A DNA stretch of 64,000 bases from Ruania zhangjianzhongii (lineage in GTDB: Bacteria; Actinomycetota; Actinomycetes; Actinomycetales; Beutenbergiaceae), in NCBI RefSeq assembly GCF_008000995.1, contig NZ_CP042828.1, positions 4,516,882 to 4,580,881 on the forward strand. Direction: 5' to 3'. Made by a program: the position numbers and the translations under genes. Shown piece by piece: positions 8,519-17,388 of this stretch (position 1 is the first letter of the stretch; each line of letters begins with the position of its first letter). Under the pieces are notes generated by a model. It had not been told where the DNA came from, ran no database searches, and was given only the letters and a program-made list of their open reading frames with translations.

Positions 8519-11500
8519 TCACGGCCAGGGGAACCACGGGAACAGGAGCTTCAGGAGGAAGTCCCAGATCTTCCCGATCAGCTCCAGCACGTAGTCCCAC
8601 AGGTCGTCCCCGGGGCCCGGTTCGCCTCCGCCGTCGGCGATCGTGACCGGCACGCTCACGCTGGTGCCGTTCTCATCGCTGATCGTCAGCTCCACAGAGC
8701 CACTCAGGCCCTCCGGCACCTGCACGCGGACCTGCGCCTGACCGATCTGGTCGGTGCCGTCCACCGGCGTGGCATCCACTGCGGCCGTACCGACCCGCTC
8801 ACCACCGAGGCTCACCGTCACCTCCGAGGGCACCGGCTCATCGGTGGAGAACGCGAGCGAGGACAGGTCCACGGCGATCTCGTCACCGGGCGCATACTCG
8901 CCCGCCGCCTCTGAGACCCAGGTCAGGCCCACGGCCCGCTGGGTGTAGTCCGGCGACGCGCTGCCGAACTCGGCGAGGTAGTCCACCATCGCGGTCAGGT
9001 CGGACTGCCCGGTGTCGGTGGCCGCAGTGCCCTCGGTGAATACGGTGAACGCATCCCCACCCGCGGCGAGGAAGTTGTTCGCCACCACCGTGTAGGCGGT
9101 ATCGGCTTGGACCGGTTCACCGTCCAGGCTGATCGAGGTGACCCGCTCACCCACCGGCGCTTGCGGGTCGAACACGTACTGGAGCCCGGCGGAGACACCC
9201 AGGTGCAGCTTGTCTCCACTCTCGCGCCACTGCTGCTCCAACAGCGCATCCAGCTGGGCGCCGGTGAGCTGCATCGTCACCAGCGTGTTTGCGAAGGGCT
9301 GCACGGCGGCGGCTTCGGCGTAGGTGACCACGCCGTCGTCACCGTAGGCGAGGTCATCCCGCAGGCCACCCGCGTTCATGAACGCGATCTGGGTGTCCGG
9401 GTTGGTGCGCTGTGCGGCCCACAGGTGCACGTCCGCGACGAAGTTGCCCAGGGTGGACTCCCCGCCCCGGTTCTCCCCGGTGGAATCGACCGCGCGGTTG
9501 AAGTCCGCGGTGATCTCACCGAGCGGCTGGCTGCCCAGCTCCTCGGCGGCGGCCACCGCCTCATCGACGATCTCCTGCACCGCCGGATCGCCGGGGCACA
9601 GGGTCTCCCGCGGGATGCCCTCCTCCTCGTCACCGGGCTGCGGCACCAGGTCCACGTTCTCGGCGGCCGAGTCGACCACCTCGCCGGTGGCGGTGTCCAC
9701 GGTCAGGTTGAGGTGGCCGAGCTGCTCGCCATACTGGCCGGTCTGGGTCACCCACATGCCATCGACGTCCTGCACGTAGGCCTGGTGAGTGTGCCCGGAG
9801 ATGATCGCGTCGATCTCCTCGCCGGCACCGGCCACCAGGTCGCCGAACGGGGTGCCGTCCGCAGAGGACAGGTCCGGGGTGGGGGCGCCGTCGTGCGTGA
9901 GCAGCACGATCACCTCGGCCTCACCGTTGGCCTCGTCACCGTCGGAGAGCTGAGCAGCGTACTGGTTCGCCGTCTCGCTCAGGTCGGCAAAGGTGAGCCC
10001 CTCGATCCCGTCCGGGGAGACCAGGCTGGGCATGTCCTCGGTGAGCAGGCCGATGAAGCCCACGCTCACACCGCCGGTCTCGGTGATCCAGTACGGGTCG
10101 AATGCGGGCTCACCGTCGGCGTCCAGGACGTTCGCGCCCAGGTAGGGGAAGTCCACGTAGGGCAGTACGCGATCGGTGACGTCATCCTGCCCCCGGTCGA
10201 ACTCGTGGTTCCCGAACGCCGAGACGTCCAGCTCCATCGCGTTCAGCACGTCCATCGTCGGCACATCCTCGGCCACGAACGAGGTGAACGTGGAGGCTCC
10301 GATGTTGTCACCGGCGGAGACGAACAGCGTGTTCGGGTTCTCCTGCCGGTAGGAGTCCACCGCACAGGAGAGCACCGCAGCGCCGGCCGACTCCCGGTTC
10401 GCCTCGATCCGGCCGTGGAAGTCGTTGATGGACAGGATGTCCACGTCCACCGTCGGCGGCACCTGCTCGGGCACGTCGATCCCGACCAGGATCGGGTCGT
10501 GGTCGGAGGCTCGGAAGACGCTACCGGCCCCGAACAGGTCGCTGGCGAAGTAGTTGTACCGGGAGTACTCGTGCAGCACCGACTCGACCGAGTTGATGTT
10601 CCACACGTCCACCCCGGTCACCCGGTCCGCACCCGCGTCGTTCCCGAACACGTGGTCCAGCGAGCCGACCGCGCCGTCGTAGACGTAGGTGGTCTCCTCG
10701 GTGTTCAGGTTCGTGTACCCGGCCGCCTCCAGGCTGTGCACCGGGTTCTCCTCGGAGTAGGCGTTGAAGTCACCGAGGAGGAAGATGTCCTCGACGCCGG
10801 AGCTTGCCGCCACGCTGTCGGCGAATGCGGTGAGTGCCTCGGCCTGGGCCACACGGTCGGCATCGAAGCAGCCTTCCGGCACCGGGTCGCAGTCCCCGCC
10901 CTTGGACTTGAAGTGGTTCACCACGGCGAGGAACGAATAGTCCGTGCCGACGGCGGTGAACGTCTGCGCCAGCGGTTCGCGTGCGTTGTCGAACGCCGCG
11001 GAGCCGGCCAGCACCATAGAGTCGCCGGCCAGGGAGACCGTGGCCGGGTTGTAGATGAACGCGGTGCGGATCACGTCCTGGTCGGCCAGGTCGGGCAGCT
11101 GCGCCGGAGACGGGGCGAAAGCCCAGCGCTCCTCGCCGGCTGCCTCGTTCAGTGCGTCCACCAGAGTGGCCAGCGCGGCATCCCGGTCCTGGCCGAACTT
11201 CGCGGAGTTCTCGATCTCCTCCAGGGAGACCACGTCCGCGTCCAGGGCGTTGATCGCGGCGACGATCTTGTCCTGCTGGCGTTGCAGGTTGGCCTCGTCC
11301 CAGGCACCGCGCACGTCGCAGCCACCGCTGACTGTCAGCGGGTTACCGTCCCGGTCGGTGTACGCCTGGCAGCCGGGGAGGTCTTCACCGAGGGTGGTGA
11401 AGTAGTTCAGCACGTTGAAGGTCGCCAGGGTGAGGTCGCCGCCCACGTCCTGCGGTGCGGCGTTCGCCTCCCGGGTGTTCCCGCCGGCGAAGGTGACCAG

Positions 11501-13093
11501 GTCGTCGGCATTGCCGGTGACCGGGCTGGTGGGCTGGAAGTTCCACTGGAACCGGTAGTCCACGATCACCGGTTCGTTGAAGGTCACGCCCACCCCGGTC
11601 CGCAGGTCGGGTGCGCCGGTGAGGTAGGGCACCTCGTCGTCGGAGTCGGTCCGCGCGGACTGCCCGTCGTCCAGGGTGACGGCTCGGGCAGCGTTGTCCG
11701 CCACCGCTGCGTCGAACTCCGGGCTGCCCGGCGCTGCGACGTCGGTTGCGGTCACCAACGGCCCGTCCAGACCGAGGCCGATCGACCCGAACGCGCTGTC
11801 ACCCCAGCCACCGAGGGCGTAGGTGTCGGAGACCACATAGTCCCCGGTCGGGGCGGCCAGCATGCCCTCGAACACCTCCCGCTCGGCGTCGGTTGCCGGC
11901 AGACGGAAGTCGGTGAGGGGAACCACCGGGTCGGCGCTCTCGTCCAGAACGGTGGCATCGCCGGCGTCCACGGTCATCTCGGTGAGGCCGTTGTACTCCT
12001 CCGCATAGCCGGTGACCTCGACGTAGTCGCCGATGGCGACATCGCCGACAGTGCCGGGGGAGTAGACGAACAGAGCCTGAGAGGCCGGGTACGACTCGTC
12101 GCCGCCGGTGCCCGCCGTCTGGATGTAGTAGCCGTTGAAGCCACCTGTGGCGTACACACCAGTGACCACGCCACGGGTGGCCACCAGCTGGTCCGCATCG
12201 ATAGGCGTCTCGGCACCTTCGCCCTGGATCTCGGCGATAGTGAGATCGAGCGGCGGCTCGCCGTCGTCGCCGCCACCATCGTCACCACCACCGTCGTCGG
12301 CCGTGTTCAGCACGCCGAACGACGCTTCCGCTGGTCCGGTCCACACGCCGTCGATGCGCTGCAACGACTGACCGATCGGGGTGGAGCTCGCCTCCATCAC
12401 CCCGATATCCGTACTCGCCAGCCCGTCGGCCGGACCGCCGACGGCGGTCATCTCCCCCTCATAGGAGAGGAACTCGACAACCGCACCGTCGGCGTCCACG
12501 AGAGCGACGCCGTCGGGAGCGCCGTTCTGGATGCCGTTCGACGGGTAGTCCACCACCACGACCCCGGCGTCCGGAACAGGAGCGGGCAGCGCGTCGGTAT
12601 CGTACGGCCCGTTGTTGCTGCCGTTGTAGAGGACCACGGTCCAGCCGGTCAGGTCGGTACCTGCCGGAGCCTGGATCTCGATGGCTTCGCCCTCGTCGGT
12701 GCCGACGTTGTCGTAGTGGATCTCGCTGATGAAGGTGTCGCCGTCGGCGATCAGTGTGGGCTGCGCGGTCTGCGCCGGGCCGGACTCCTCGTCCGCGGGC
12801 CGGTCGGCGGATTCTCCTGCTGGGGACTCGTCCTGAGCAGCTTCGTCCTGAGCAGCTTCGTCCTGGGCAGACGCCCCCTGGGCAGCTTCGTCCTGAGCCG
12901 CTTCGCTCTGCGCAGACTCCCCCTGCGCAGCTCCTTCCTGCTGGGCCGACTCCTCGCCGTCGGTGGGCTGCTCCGCGACGTCGTCGTCGGCGAGAGCGGG
13001 GGTGCCGAGACCGACACCCAACAGTGCGGCCGCGGTTACCGCGGCCAGGGGGCGAGCGCACCGCGCCCGGCGTCCCCGTCGTAGCTGAGACAT
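8519..13093 (-). CDS. secreted ExeM/NucH-type endonuclease fused to 5'-nucleotidase
   Basis: The 1524-residue product should be exported and degrade extracellular DNA to nucleosides and phosphate. In order: a signal peptide (about 1-36, ending near TPALADD); a low-complexity Ala/Gln/Asp/Glu linker (about 37-110); a lamin-tail-like region (FISEIHYDNVG); an OB-like region (GVVTGVYATGGFNGYYIQ); an EEP nuclease domain with LATFNVLNY, LEEIENS, GDFNAYSEENP and SDHDPI; a calcineurin-like 5'-nucleotidase domain with INDFHGRIE, GDNIGAST, GNHEFDRG and ISGHTHQAY; the 5'-nucleotidase C-terminal domain (NAGGLRDDL, LAAGGDAFTVF); and an Ig-like region. The protein ends in a Trp/Phe/Pro-rich tail (KIWDFLLKLLFPWFPWP) instead of an LPxTG anchor. 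It is a single gene with its own promoter region. Confidence 0.88.
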   Translation of the reverse strand: MSQLRRGRRARCARPLAAVTAAALLGVGLGTPALADDDVAEQPTDGEESAQQEGAAQGESAQSEAAQDEAAQGASAQDEAAQDEAAQDESPAGESADRPADEESGPAQTAQPTLIADGDTFISEIHYDNVGTDEGEAIEIQAPAGTDLTGWTVVLYNGSNNGPYDTDALPAPVPDAGVVVVDYPSNGIQNGAPDGVALVDADGAVVEFLSYEGEMTAVGGPADGLASTDIGVMEASSTPIGQSLQRIDGVWTGPAEASFGVLNTADDGGGDDGGGDDGEPPLDLTIAEIQGEGAETPIDADQLVATRGVVTGVYATGGFNGYYIQTAGTGGDESYPASQALFVYSPGTVGDVAIGDYVEVTGYAEEYNGLTEMTVDAGDATVLDESADPVVPLTDFRLPATDAEREVFEGMLAAPTGDYVVSDTYALGGWGDSAFGSIGLGLDGPLVTATDVAAPGSPEFDAAVADNAARAVTLDDGQSARTDSDDEVPYLTGAPDLRTGVGVTFNEPVIVDYRFQWNFQPTSPVTGNADDLVTFAGGNTREANAAPQDVGGDLTLATFNVLNYFTTLGEDLPGCQAYTDRDGNPLTVSGGCDVRGAWDEANLQRQQDKIVAAINALDADVVSLEEIENSAKFGQDRDAALATLVDALNEAAGEERWAFAPSPAQLPDLADQDVIRTAFIYNPATVSLAGDSMVLAGSAAFDNAREPLAQTFTAVGTDYSFLAVVNHFKSKGGDCDPVPEGCFDADRVAQAEALTAFADSVAASSGVEDIFLLGDFNAYSEENPVHSLEAAGYTNLNTEETTYVYDGAVGSLDHVFGNDAGADRVTGVDVWNINSVESVLHEYSRYNYFASDLFGAGSVFRASDHDPILVGIDVPEQVPPTVDVDILSINDFHGRIEANRESAGAAVLSCAVDSYRQENPNTLFVSAGDNIGASTFTSFVAEDVPTMDVLNAMELDVSAFGNHEFDRGQDDVTDRVLPYVDFPYLGANVLDADGEPAFDPYWITETGGVSVGFIGLLTEDMPSLVSPDGIEGLTFADLSETANQYAAQLSDGDEANGEAEVIVLLTHDGAPTPDLSSADGTPFGDLVAGAGEEIDAIISGHTHQAYVQDVDGMWVTQTGQYGEQLGHLNLTVDTATGEVVDSAAENVDLVPQPGDEEEGIPRETLCPGDPAVQEIVDEAVAAAEELGSQPLGEITADFNRAVDSTGENRGGESTLGNFVADVHLWAAQRTNPDTQIAFMNAGGLRDDLAYGDDGVVTYAEAAAVQPFANTLVTMQLTGAQLDALLEQQWRESGDKLHLGVSAGLQYVFDPQAPVGERVTSISLDGEPVQADTAYTVVANNFLAAGGDAFTVFTEGTAATDTGQSDLTAMVDYLAEFGSASPDYTQRAVGLTWVSEAAGEYAPGDEIAVDLSSLAFSTDEPVPSEVTVSLGGERVGTAAVDATPVDGTDQIGQAQVRVQVPEGLSGSVELTISDENGTSVSVPVTIADGGGEPGPGDDLWDYVLELIGKIWDFLLKLLFPWFPWP
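12827..12955 (-). repeat. in-frame tandem repeats in the nuclease linker
   Basis: Degenerate 15-bp units (GCAGCTTCGTCCTGA-like on the plus strand) encode repeated AQDEA/AQGES-type peptides just after the signal peptide. Several neighbouring units are identical, so the copy number is likely to vary between strains. Confidence 0.75.
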
Positions 13094-13334
13094 GACCTGA
13101 GACCTTTCTCACATGGTGGGACGTCGCTCACCGTAGTCCTCGCTGACCTCCTCCGGGAGTGCATTTGACGAACGAGAGGAGAATTTCTGCTGATCGTCAA
13201 GTAGTGGCCGAACGCCCTACCTCCGTAGACTGCGTGTTGCCGAACTTCCCGTTGCGCGGTTGGGTGGAGGCATTGCAGGTGTCGGCGGATCAGAGGTCGG
13301 CACGCAGAGGGACATCAGCGAGAGGTGAGACACG

Positions 13335-13742
13335 GTGAGCGAGACGAAGGGCACAGCACCCCGGGAGGCCGAACCTTCGATCGGCACATTGGTGGGCAGG
13401 CTCACCGATTCCCTGTCCAAGCTCCTCCGAGACGAGCTGCAGCTGTTGCAGGCGCAGATCGCCGAGAAGGGTAAGTCGGTAGGCGTCGGTGCCGGCATGT
13501 TCGCTGGCGCTGCCGTGTTCGGCCTGTTCGGGCTCGGCTGGCTCCTCACCGCGGCGATGCTCGGCCTGGCCACTGTGCTGCCGTTCTGGGCTGCCGCGCT
13601 GATCGTGGCCGGCGCTGTGCTCCTGATCGCGGCGATCCTGGCTCTGGTCGGCAAGTCGATGCTGAGCAAGGGTGAGACCCCGCAGCCCAAGGAGAACGTG
13701 ATGAAGGACGTCGACGCGATCAAGCAGGGGGTTTCCAAATGA
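13335..13742 (+). CDS. phage holin family (PF07332-type) membrane protein
   Basis: This 135-residue protein has an N-terminal amphipathic stretch (GRLTDSLSKLLRDELQLLQ), two closely spaced transmembrane helices (about 49-75 and 82-105) and a basic/acidic C-terminus. This is the Phage_holin_3_6/DUF1469 pattern common in actinobacterial chromosomes, where it is paired with DUF3618. It starts at GTG 13335 after AGAGG. The ATGA overlap with the next gene indicates coupling. The family name does not imply a prophage. Its role is presumed to be in the envelope. Confidence 0.8.
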   Translation: MSETKGTAPREAEPSIGTLVGRLTDSLSKLLRDELQLLQAQIAEKGKSVGVGAGMFAGAAVFGLFGLGWLLTAAMLGLATVLPFWAAALIVAGAVLLIAAILALVGKSMLSKGETPQPKENVMKDVDAIKQGVSK

Positions 13743-14035
13743 GCGAAGAAGCGCCGAAGAAGCGCACTGCGGCAGAGATCGAGGCGGACCTGAACCGCAC
13801 CCGCGAGGAACTCACCCGCGCAGTGGACGAGCTGTCCGCCCGAGTGGACCCGCGCCGCCAGGTGGAGGAGATCCGCAACCAGGCTCGAGCGAAGTTCGAG
13901 AAGGCTTCGACCCAGGGCAAGTCGTTCGCCGAAGACGTCAAGGCCGGTAATCCCAAGGCGATCGCGGTTGTCGGCGCAGCCGTTGCGGTGGTCGTAGCGG
14001 TCGGCGCAGCCGTAGTTTCTCGCAAGAAGAAGTGA
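13739..14035 (+). CDS. DUF3618 domain-containing protein
   Basis: This 98-residue protein begins with a charged coiled-coil-like region containing the typical IEADLNRTREELTRAVDELS (about 16-35). It ends with one C-terminal transmembrane helix (AIAVVGAAVAVVVAVGAAVV) and a basic RKKK tail. It overlaps the holin-like gene by 4 bp. It is likely a peripheral or membrane-anchored partner of that protein, with unknown biochemical role. Confidence 0.85.
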   Translation: MSEEAPKKRTAAEIEADLNRTREELTRAVDELSARVDPRRQVEEIRNQARAKFEKASTQGKSFAEDVKAGNPKAIAVVGAAVAVVVAVGAAVVSRKKK

Positions 14036-14209
14036 CGCTGCCCACATCCTGATACGCGGGATCGCTACTTCCCCGTCTCGACGGCGCTTCGAGTTAGCCC
14101 GAAGCGCCCGCTTCGGGGTACGGTTGTCCCACGACAAATGACCAATTCCCGGCGTCGCTACGTCCTCGGACGATGTAGCGCCGGCACCGAAGGTGGAGGG
14201 GGTCACGCC

Positions 14210-14410
14210 ATGGGGCGCGGCCGTCAGAAGGCAAAGCAGACCAAGGTCGCTCGGAAGCTGAAGTACTACAGCCCCGAGACGGACTACACCGCGCTCGAGC
14301 GCGAACTGTCCTCATCGACCCAGACCGACCTCGCGGACCGGTATGACTTACCGTCCGGCGAGGACGTGGACGAGGACGACTGGCACGCGCCGTCATCCCG
14401 CCACGGTTGA
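14210..14410 (+). CDS. DUF3073 domain-containing protein
   Basis: This 66-residue basic-then-acidic protein begins MGRGRQKAKQTKVARKLKY, the conserved DUF3073 N-terminus, and ends in an acidic segment. The ATG at 14210 follows GGTGGAGGGGG. In many actinobacteria this gene converges with purM; here the orientation is kept but a TetR-ABC cassette lies in between. Function is unknown. Confidence 0.88.
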   Translation: MGRGRQKAKQTKVARKLKYYSPETDYTALERELSSSTQTDLADRYDLPSGEDVDEDDWHAPSSRHG

Positions 14411-14675
14411 GTCCCGCGGTCCACGCATCACCCGTCCGCTCCCCCGCCCCGGCACAGCCCGACGGCGGGGGTCGGCGCGGCCTGAGACCTCGCCTCGGGT
14501 AGTGCTGCTCGGGTGCGGCGAGATCCGCCCAGGTGAGTTCTGCCGCCCACAACGCCGGCTGCCCCGCTGAGCACCGCAGGCCGCCCGGGTGAGCACCGCC
14601 GTCGGCTCTAGGCCACCCCCATACCGTCGCCGATGCCGGGCCGCCCCGTGGGGCACTGTCCCGATCCCGGACGAC

Positions 14676-15392
14676 CTAGCGATCTGACCCGATTCCGGCG
14701 AGGAGGCTGTCCACACCCCGCCGGAACGTCTCCTCCACGTCCATCGACTCGCCACCGGTCCGCGACTGCTCCCGCAACAGTGCGCTGAGGTGCGGATGCT
14801 GCTCCGGGTCGGCAAGCGCTGCCACATGGGCGGCGCCGACACTGGGGTCGGTCCGAGCATCCGCCGACTCTTGACTGCCGAAGTTCATCGCCCAGCCAGA
14901 GAGCAGAGCGATGCCGAGCATGCTCGAACCGGCGTCGGCACCTAGCGGAGTCAAGGCTGCAACCATCCGGTCGAGGAGCCGGACGCCGTTGGGCCCTCGC
15001 GCGGGAGTGCTGATGTCGGCCAACCATGGATGCCGGCGGTAGGCCGCCCGGATCTGCTCGAGGATCATCAGGACATCGGTGCGCACATCGCCGGTGATCG
15101 GAGCGAAGACGTACTCGCCGGCGATCCGGTCCGCCATCAGATCTTCGATGTCGGTCTTACCAGTGACGTAGCGGTAGAGCGATGCAGGACCAGTCCCCAA
15201 CGCTGTAGCGACCCCGCGCATCGATAGCTTGTCCAGGCCGTCAGCATCAGCGATCTGGATCGCCGCCTCGCCGATCTCGCTGAACGTGTACCGAGGGCGC
15301 GGACCTGGGCGCCCATCCTGGGCACGGAGCCAGATCGGGGTTGTAGGGCTGTCCACGGCCTCATCATGCATCATCTCGGGCCGCACAGCCAT
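14676..15392 (-). CDS. TetR/AcrR family transcriptional regulator
   Basis: The protein has an N-terminal helix-turn-helix (YTFSEIGEAAIQIADADG to LSMRGVATALGTGPASLYRYV) and a TetR_C-type ligand domain. I place the start at 15392 (MAVRPEM, 238 residues) because a start at 15419 would put the 15395-15413 palindrome inside the coding sequence; 15374 is also possible. It is divergent from a DrrAB-type exporter and most likely represses it, and itself, until the exporter substrate binds. Confidence 0.85.
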   Translation of the reverse strand: MAVRPEMMHDEAVDSPTTPIWLRAQDGRPGPRPRYTFSEIGEAAIQIADADGLDKLSMRGVATALGTGPASLYRYVTGKTDIEDLMADRIAGEYVFAPITGDVRTDVLMILEQIRAAYRRHPWLADISTPARGPNGVRLLDRMVAALTPLGADAGSSMLGIALLSGWAMNFGSQESADARTDPSVGAAHVAALADPEQHPHLSALLREQSRTGGESMDVEETFRRGVDSLLAGIGSDR

Positions 15393-15394
15393 AG

Positions 15395-15413
15395 TTGCGA
15401 ACGATGTTCGCAA
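15395..15413. promoter_or_regulatory. TetR operator O1 between regulator and exporter
   Basis: TTGCGAACGATGTTCGCAA is a perfect palindrome with 8-bp arms around GAT. It lies between the divergent TetR and ABC genes, where a TetR dimer would block both promoters. Binding by this regulator is inferred from position and symmetry. Confidence 0.75.
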
Positions 15414-15430
15414 TGCCATACGCTCACCTC

Positions 15431-16444
15431 ATGAGAACTGAGAACAGTATTCGCAGATCGTCTGTGGCGCAGCCGATCGTTGAGCTGGACGGCGTCACCA
15501 AGTCGTTCGGCCCGCACCGCGCCATCGACCGGCTGGCGCTGACCATCGCTCGTGGTGAGGTCCACGCGCTGCTCGGCCCGAACGGGTCCGGCAAGAGCAC
15601 TACCGTTCGGATGATCGCCACGTTGCTGCGCCCCGACGCAGGTACGGTCCGGATCCTCGGGTACGACACCGTCCGGGATGCGGCGGCCGTCAAGAAGCAC
15701 CTTGGCCTGGTCGGCCAGTTTGCGGCCCTCGACCTACGGCTGACCGGACTGGAGAACCTCACGATGTTCGGTGCACTGGCCGGCCTCTCCCGTCGACAGG
15801 CCCGCGAGCGGGCGCACGAGCTGCTCGACCGGTTCGGGCTCGCCGAAGCAGGACACCGGCTGGTCTCAGGCTGGTCGGGTGGGATGCGACGTCGCCTGGA
15901 CATCGTCGCTGCCGTGGTGGTGACGCCATCGGTCCTGCTCCTGGACGAACCGACGACTGCCCTCGACCCGGTCAGCCGGATGGTCGTCTACGACATGGTG
16001 CGAACGATGGCCCAGGAGGGGACGGCGGTCGTCTTGACGACCCAGTACCTGGACGAAGCGGACCAGCTCGCCGACCGGGTGACCATCCTCGAGCACGGTC
16101 GCACTGTCGTCGAGGGTTCACCCACCGACATCAAGCGCACTGTCGGCGAGGGCATCACCGTCACCGTCGATGACCGCGACGCGGACCGGACCGCGCCCAC
16201 TACCGCAGCCCTGGGCCTGCGCACGGCCGACCGCGAACCGGGTGAGACCGCCGGCACGGCTCGGCTCACCCTAGTCGCCGAGGACGAACGACACCGGCCC
16301 ACCCTTGCCGCCGTGCTCCGGGCGCTCGACGACGCAGGCATCGGCGTCGACGACATCGGGCGCCGGCATCCCACGCTCGACGAGGCATTCCTCGCACTGA
16401 CCGGAACACCACATAACGACGACCACCAGGAGGCACTCCGATGA
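15431..16444 (+). CDS. ABC exporter ATP-binding protein (DrrA family)
   Basis: This 337-residue ATPase has Walker A GPNGSGKST (49-57), signature region SGWSGGMRRR (146-155) and Walker B VLLLDEP (168-174). It also has the C-terminal extension typical of daunorubicin-resistance DrrA-like ATPases. The start at 15431 (MRTENSIRR) follows a CACCTC spacer with no strong ribosome site. It overlaps the permease gene by 4 bp (ATGA). With the permease it should pump a hydrophobic drug-like compound out of the cell under TetR control. Confidence 0.9.
   Translation: MRTENSIRRSSVAQPIVELDGVTKSFGPHRAIDRLALTIARGEVHALLGPNGSGKSTTVRMIATLLRPDAGTVRILGYDTVRDAAAVKKHLGLVGQFAALDLRLTGLENLTMFGALAGLSRRQARERAHELLDRFGLAEAGHRLVSGWSGGMRRRLDIVAAVVVTPSVLLLDEPTTALDPVSRMVVYDMVRTMAQEGTAVVLTTQYLDEADQLADRVTILEHGRTVVEGSPTDIKRTVGEGITVTVDDRDADRTAPTTAALGLRTADREPGETAGTARLTLVAEDERHRPTLAAVLRALDDAGIGVDDIGRRHPTLDEAFLALTGTPHNDDHQEALR
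15439..15455. promoter_or_regulatory. second, degenerate TetR operator O2 inside the exporter start
   Basis: TGAGAACAGTATTCGCA matches the 17-bp core of O1 (TGCGAACGATGTTCGCA) at 13 positions. Its centre is about 43 bp from that of O1 (about four helical turns), and it lies within the first codons of the ABC ATPase gene. Confidence 0.5.
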
Positions 16445-17208
16445 CACCAGGGCGGGTCACCCTCACGCGCAATCTGCTCGTCTACCGGCACCAGCCCGCA
16501 CTCCTGGCGGTCACCCTCGCCGCGCCACTGGGCATGATGGTGCTGTTCGGCTTCGTCTTCGGCGGATCACTGTCCGGCGGCGAAGGCGAGGCCTATCGCG
16601 CGTTCATGGTGCCGGGGATGTTCGTCCTGGTAGCGGCGATGGGCGTGATCGCCACGGCGTCGACGGCGAACGCGGACCTCCGTGCCGGGATCACCGACCG
16701 GTTCCGGTCGCTCCCCATCTCCTCGGTGGCGGTCCCCCATGGGCTGGCACTCGCCGAGACCATCGCCGGTACCGTCTCGCTCGCCCTGATGGGCGGAGTC
16801 GGACTGCTGGCCGGCTGGCGCATCGAGGGCGGGGCCACCGATGCCGCCCTTGCCCTCCTCATCCTGATCGCTGCCCGCTGGGCACTGAGCTGGCTCGGGA
16901 TCGCGATCGGCGTGACGGTGCGCAACGAGCAGATGCTGCAGCAGATCGCACCTCTGATCTTCGGTCTGGTCATGCTCTCCAACGTGTTCGTCCCGACCCA
17001 GACGATGCCGGTGATCCTCCGCCAGATCGCCGAGTGGAACCCGGTCAGCTCCTTCGTCGAGGCCGTCCGGCAGCTATTCGGCAACGCGGTCCCCCTCCCT
17101 GCCGACGCCGCGTTGCCCCTGCAGCATCCAGTCGCCACCAGTCTGGTCTGGCTGGGCGTGCTGACGCTGCTCTCGGTGCCCATCGTGGTCCGCAGCTACC
17201 GCTCCTGA
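16441..17208 (+). CDS. ABC-2 type exporter permease (DrrB family)
   Basis: This 255-residue integral membrane protein has six predicted helices. It has the ABC-2 family features: an ADLRAGITDRFRSLPIS coupling segment and a conserved late segment IFGLVMLSNVFVPTQTMP followed by WNPVSSFVEAVRQLFG. It is the translationally coupled partner of the preceding ATPase. Confidence 0.9.
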   Translation: MTPGRVTLTRNLLVYRHQPALLAVTLAAPLGMMVLFGFVFGGSLSGGEGEAYRAFMVPGMFVLVAAMGVIATASTANADLRAGITDRFRSLPISSVAVPHGLALAETIAGTVSLALMGGVGLLAGWRIEGGATDAALALLILIAARWALSWLGIAIGVTVRNEQMLQQIAPLIFGLVMLSNVFVPTQTMPVILRQIAEWNPVSSFVEAVRQLFGNAVPLPADAALPLQHPVATSLVWLGVLTLLSVPIVVRSYRS

Positions 17209-17262
17209 GAGCGGTGGCACCGGTACGGAAACGCGACCGCTTCGAGGGTCAGAGCCGCGACT

Positions 17263-17355
17263 GGGTGAGCTGCGCGGTCGCGAGCGCAACCGACCAGGGC
17301 AAGCTACGCCGTCGCGAGCGCAACCGACCAGGGTGGGCTACGACGTCGGCGACTG
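17263..17355. repeat. 34-bp tandem repeat between drrB-like gene and purM
   Basis: Two near-identical 34-bp units start at 17263 and 17297; their shared 23-bp core (GTCGCGAGCGCAACCGACCA plus GGG) begins at 17277 and 17311. A third, diverged unit follows, containing GGGCTACGACGTCGGCGA. The core GAGCTRCGCSGTCG resembles sequences at 29770-29910 and 37211. It lies between convergent genes. Confidence 0.7.
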
Positions 17356-17388
17356 ACGCCGCCCCGGTGAGTGACGCCGTCGGCGCCC

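Noticed and set aside
9107-13084. A 1325-codon plus-strand open frame
   Set aside because: It is the antisense of the secreted nuclease gene, has no recognisable domain, and reflects high-GC codon bias.
13335-14035. Holin-like gene as a sign of prophage
   Set aside because: No phage genes are nearby, and the pairing with DUF3618 is a normal chromosomal arrangement.
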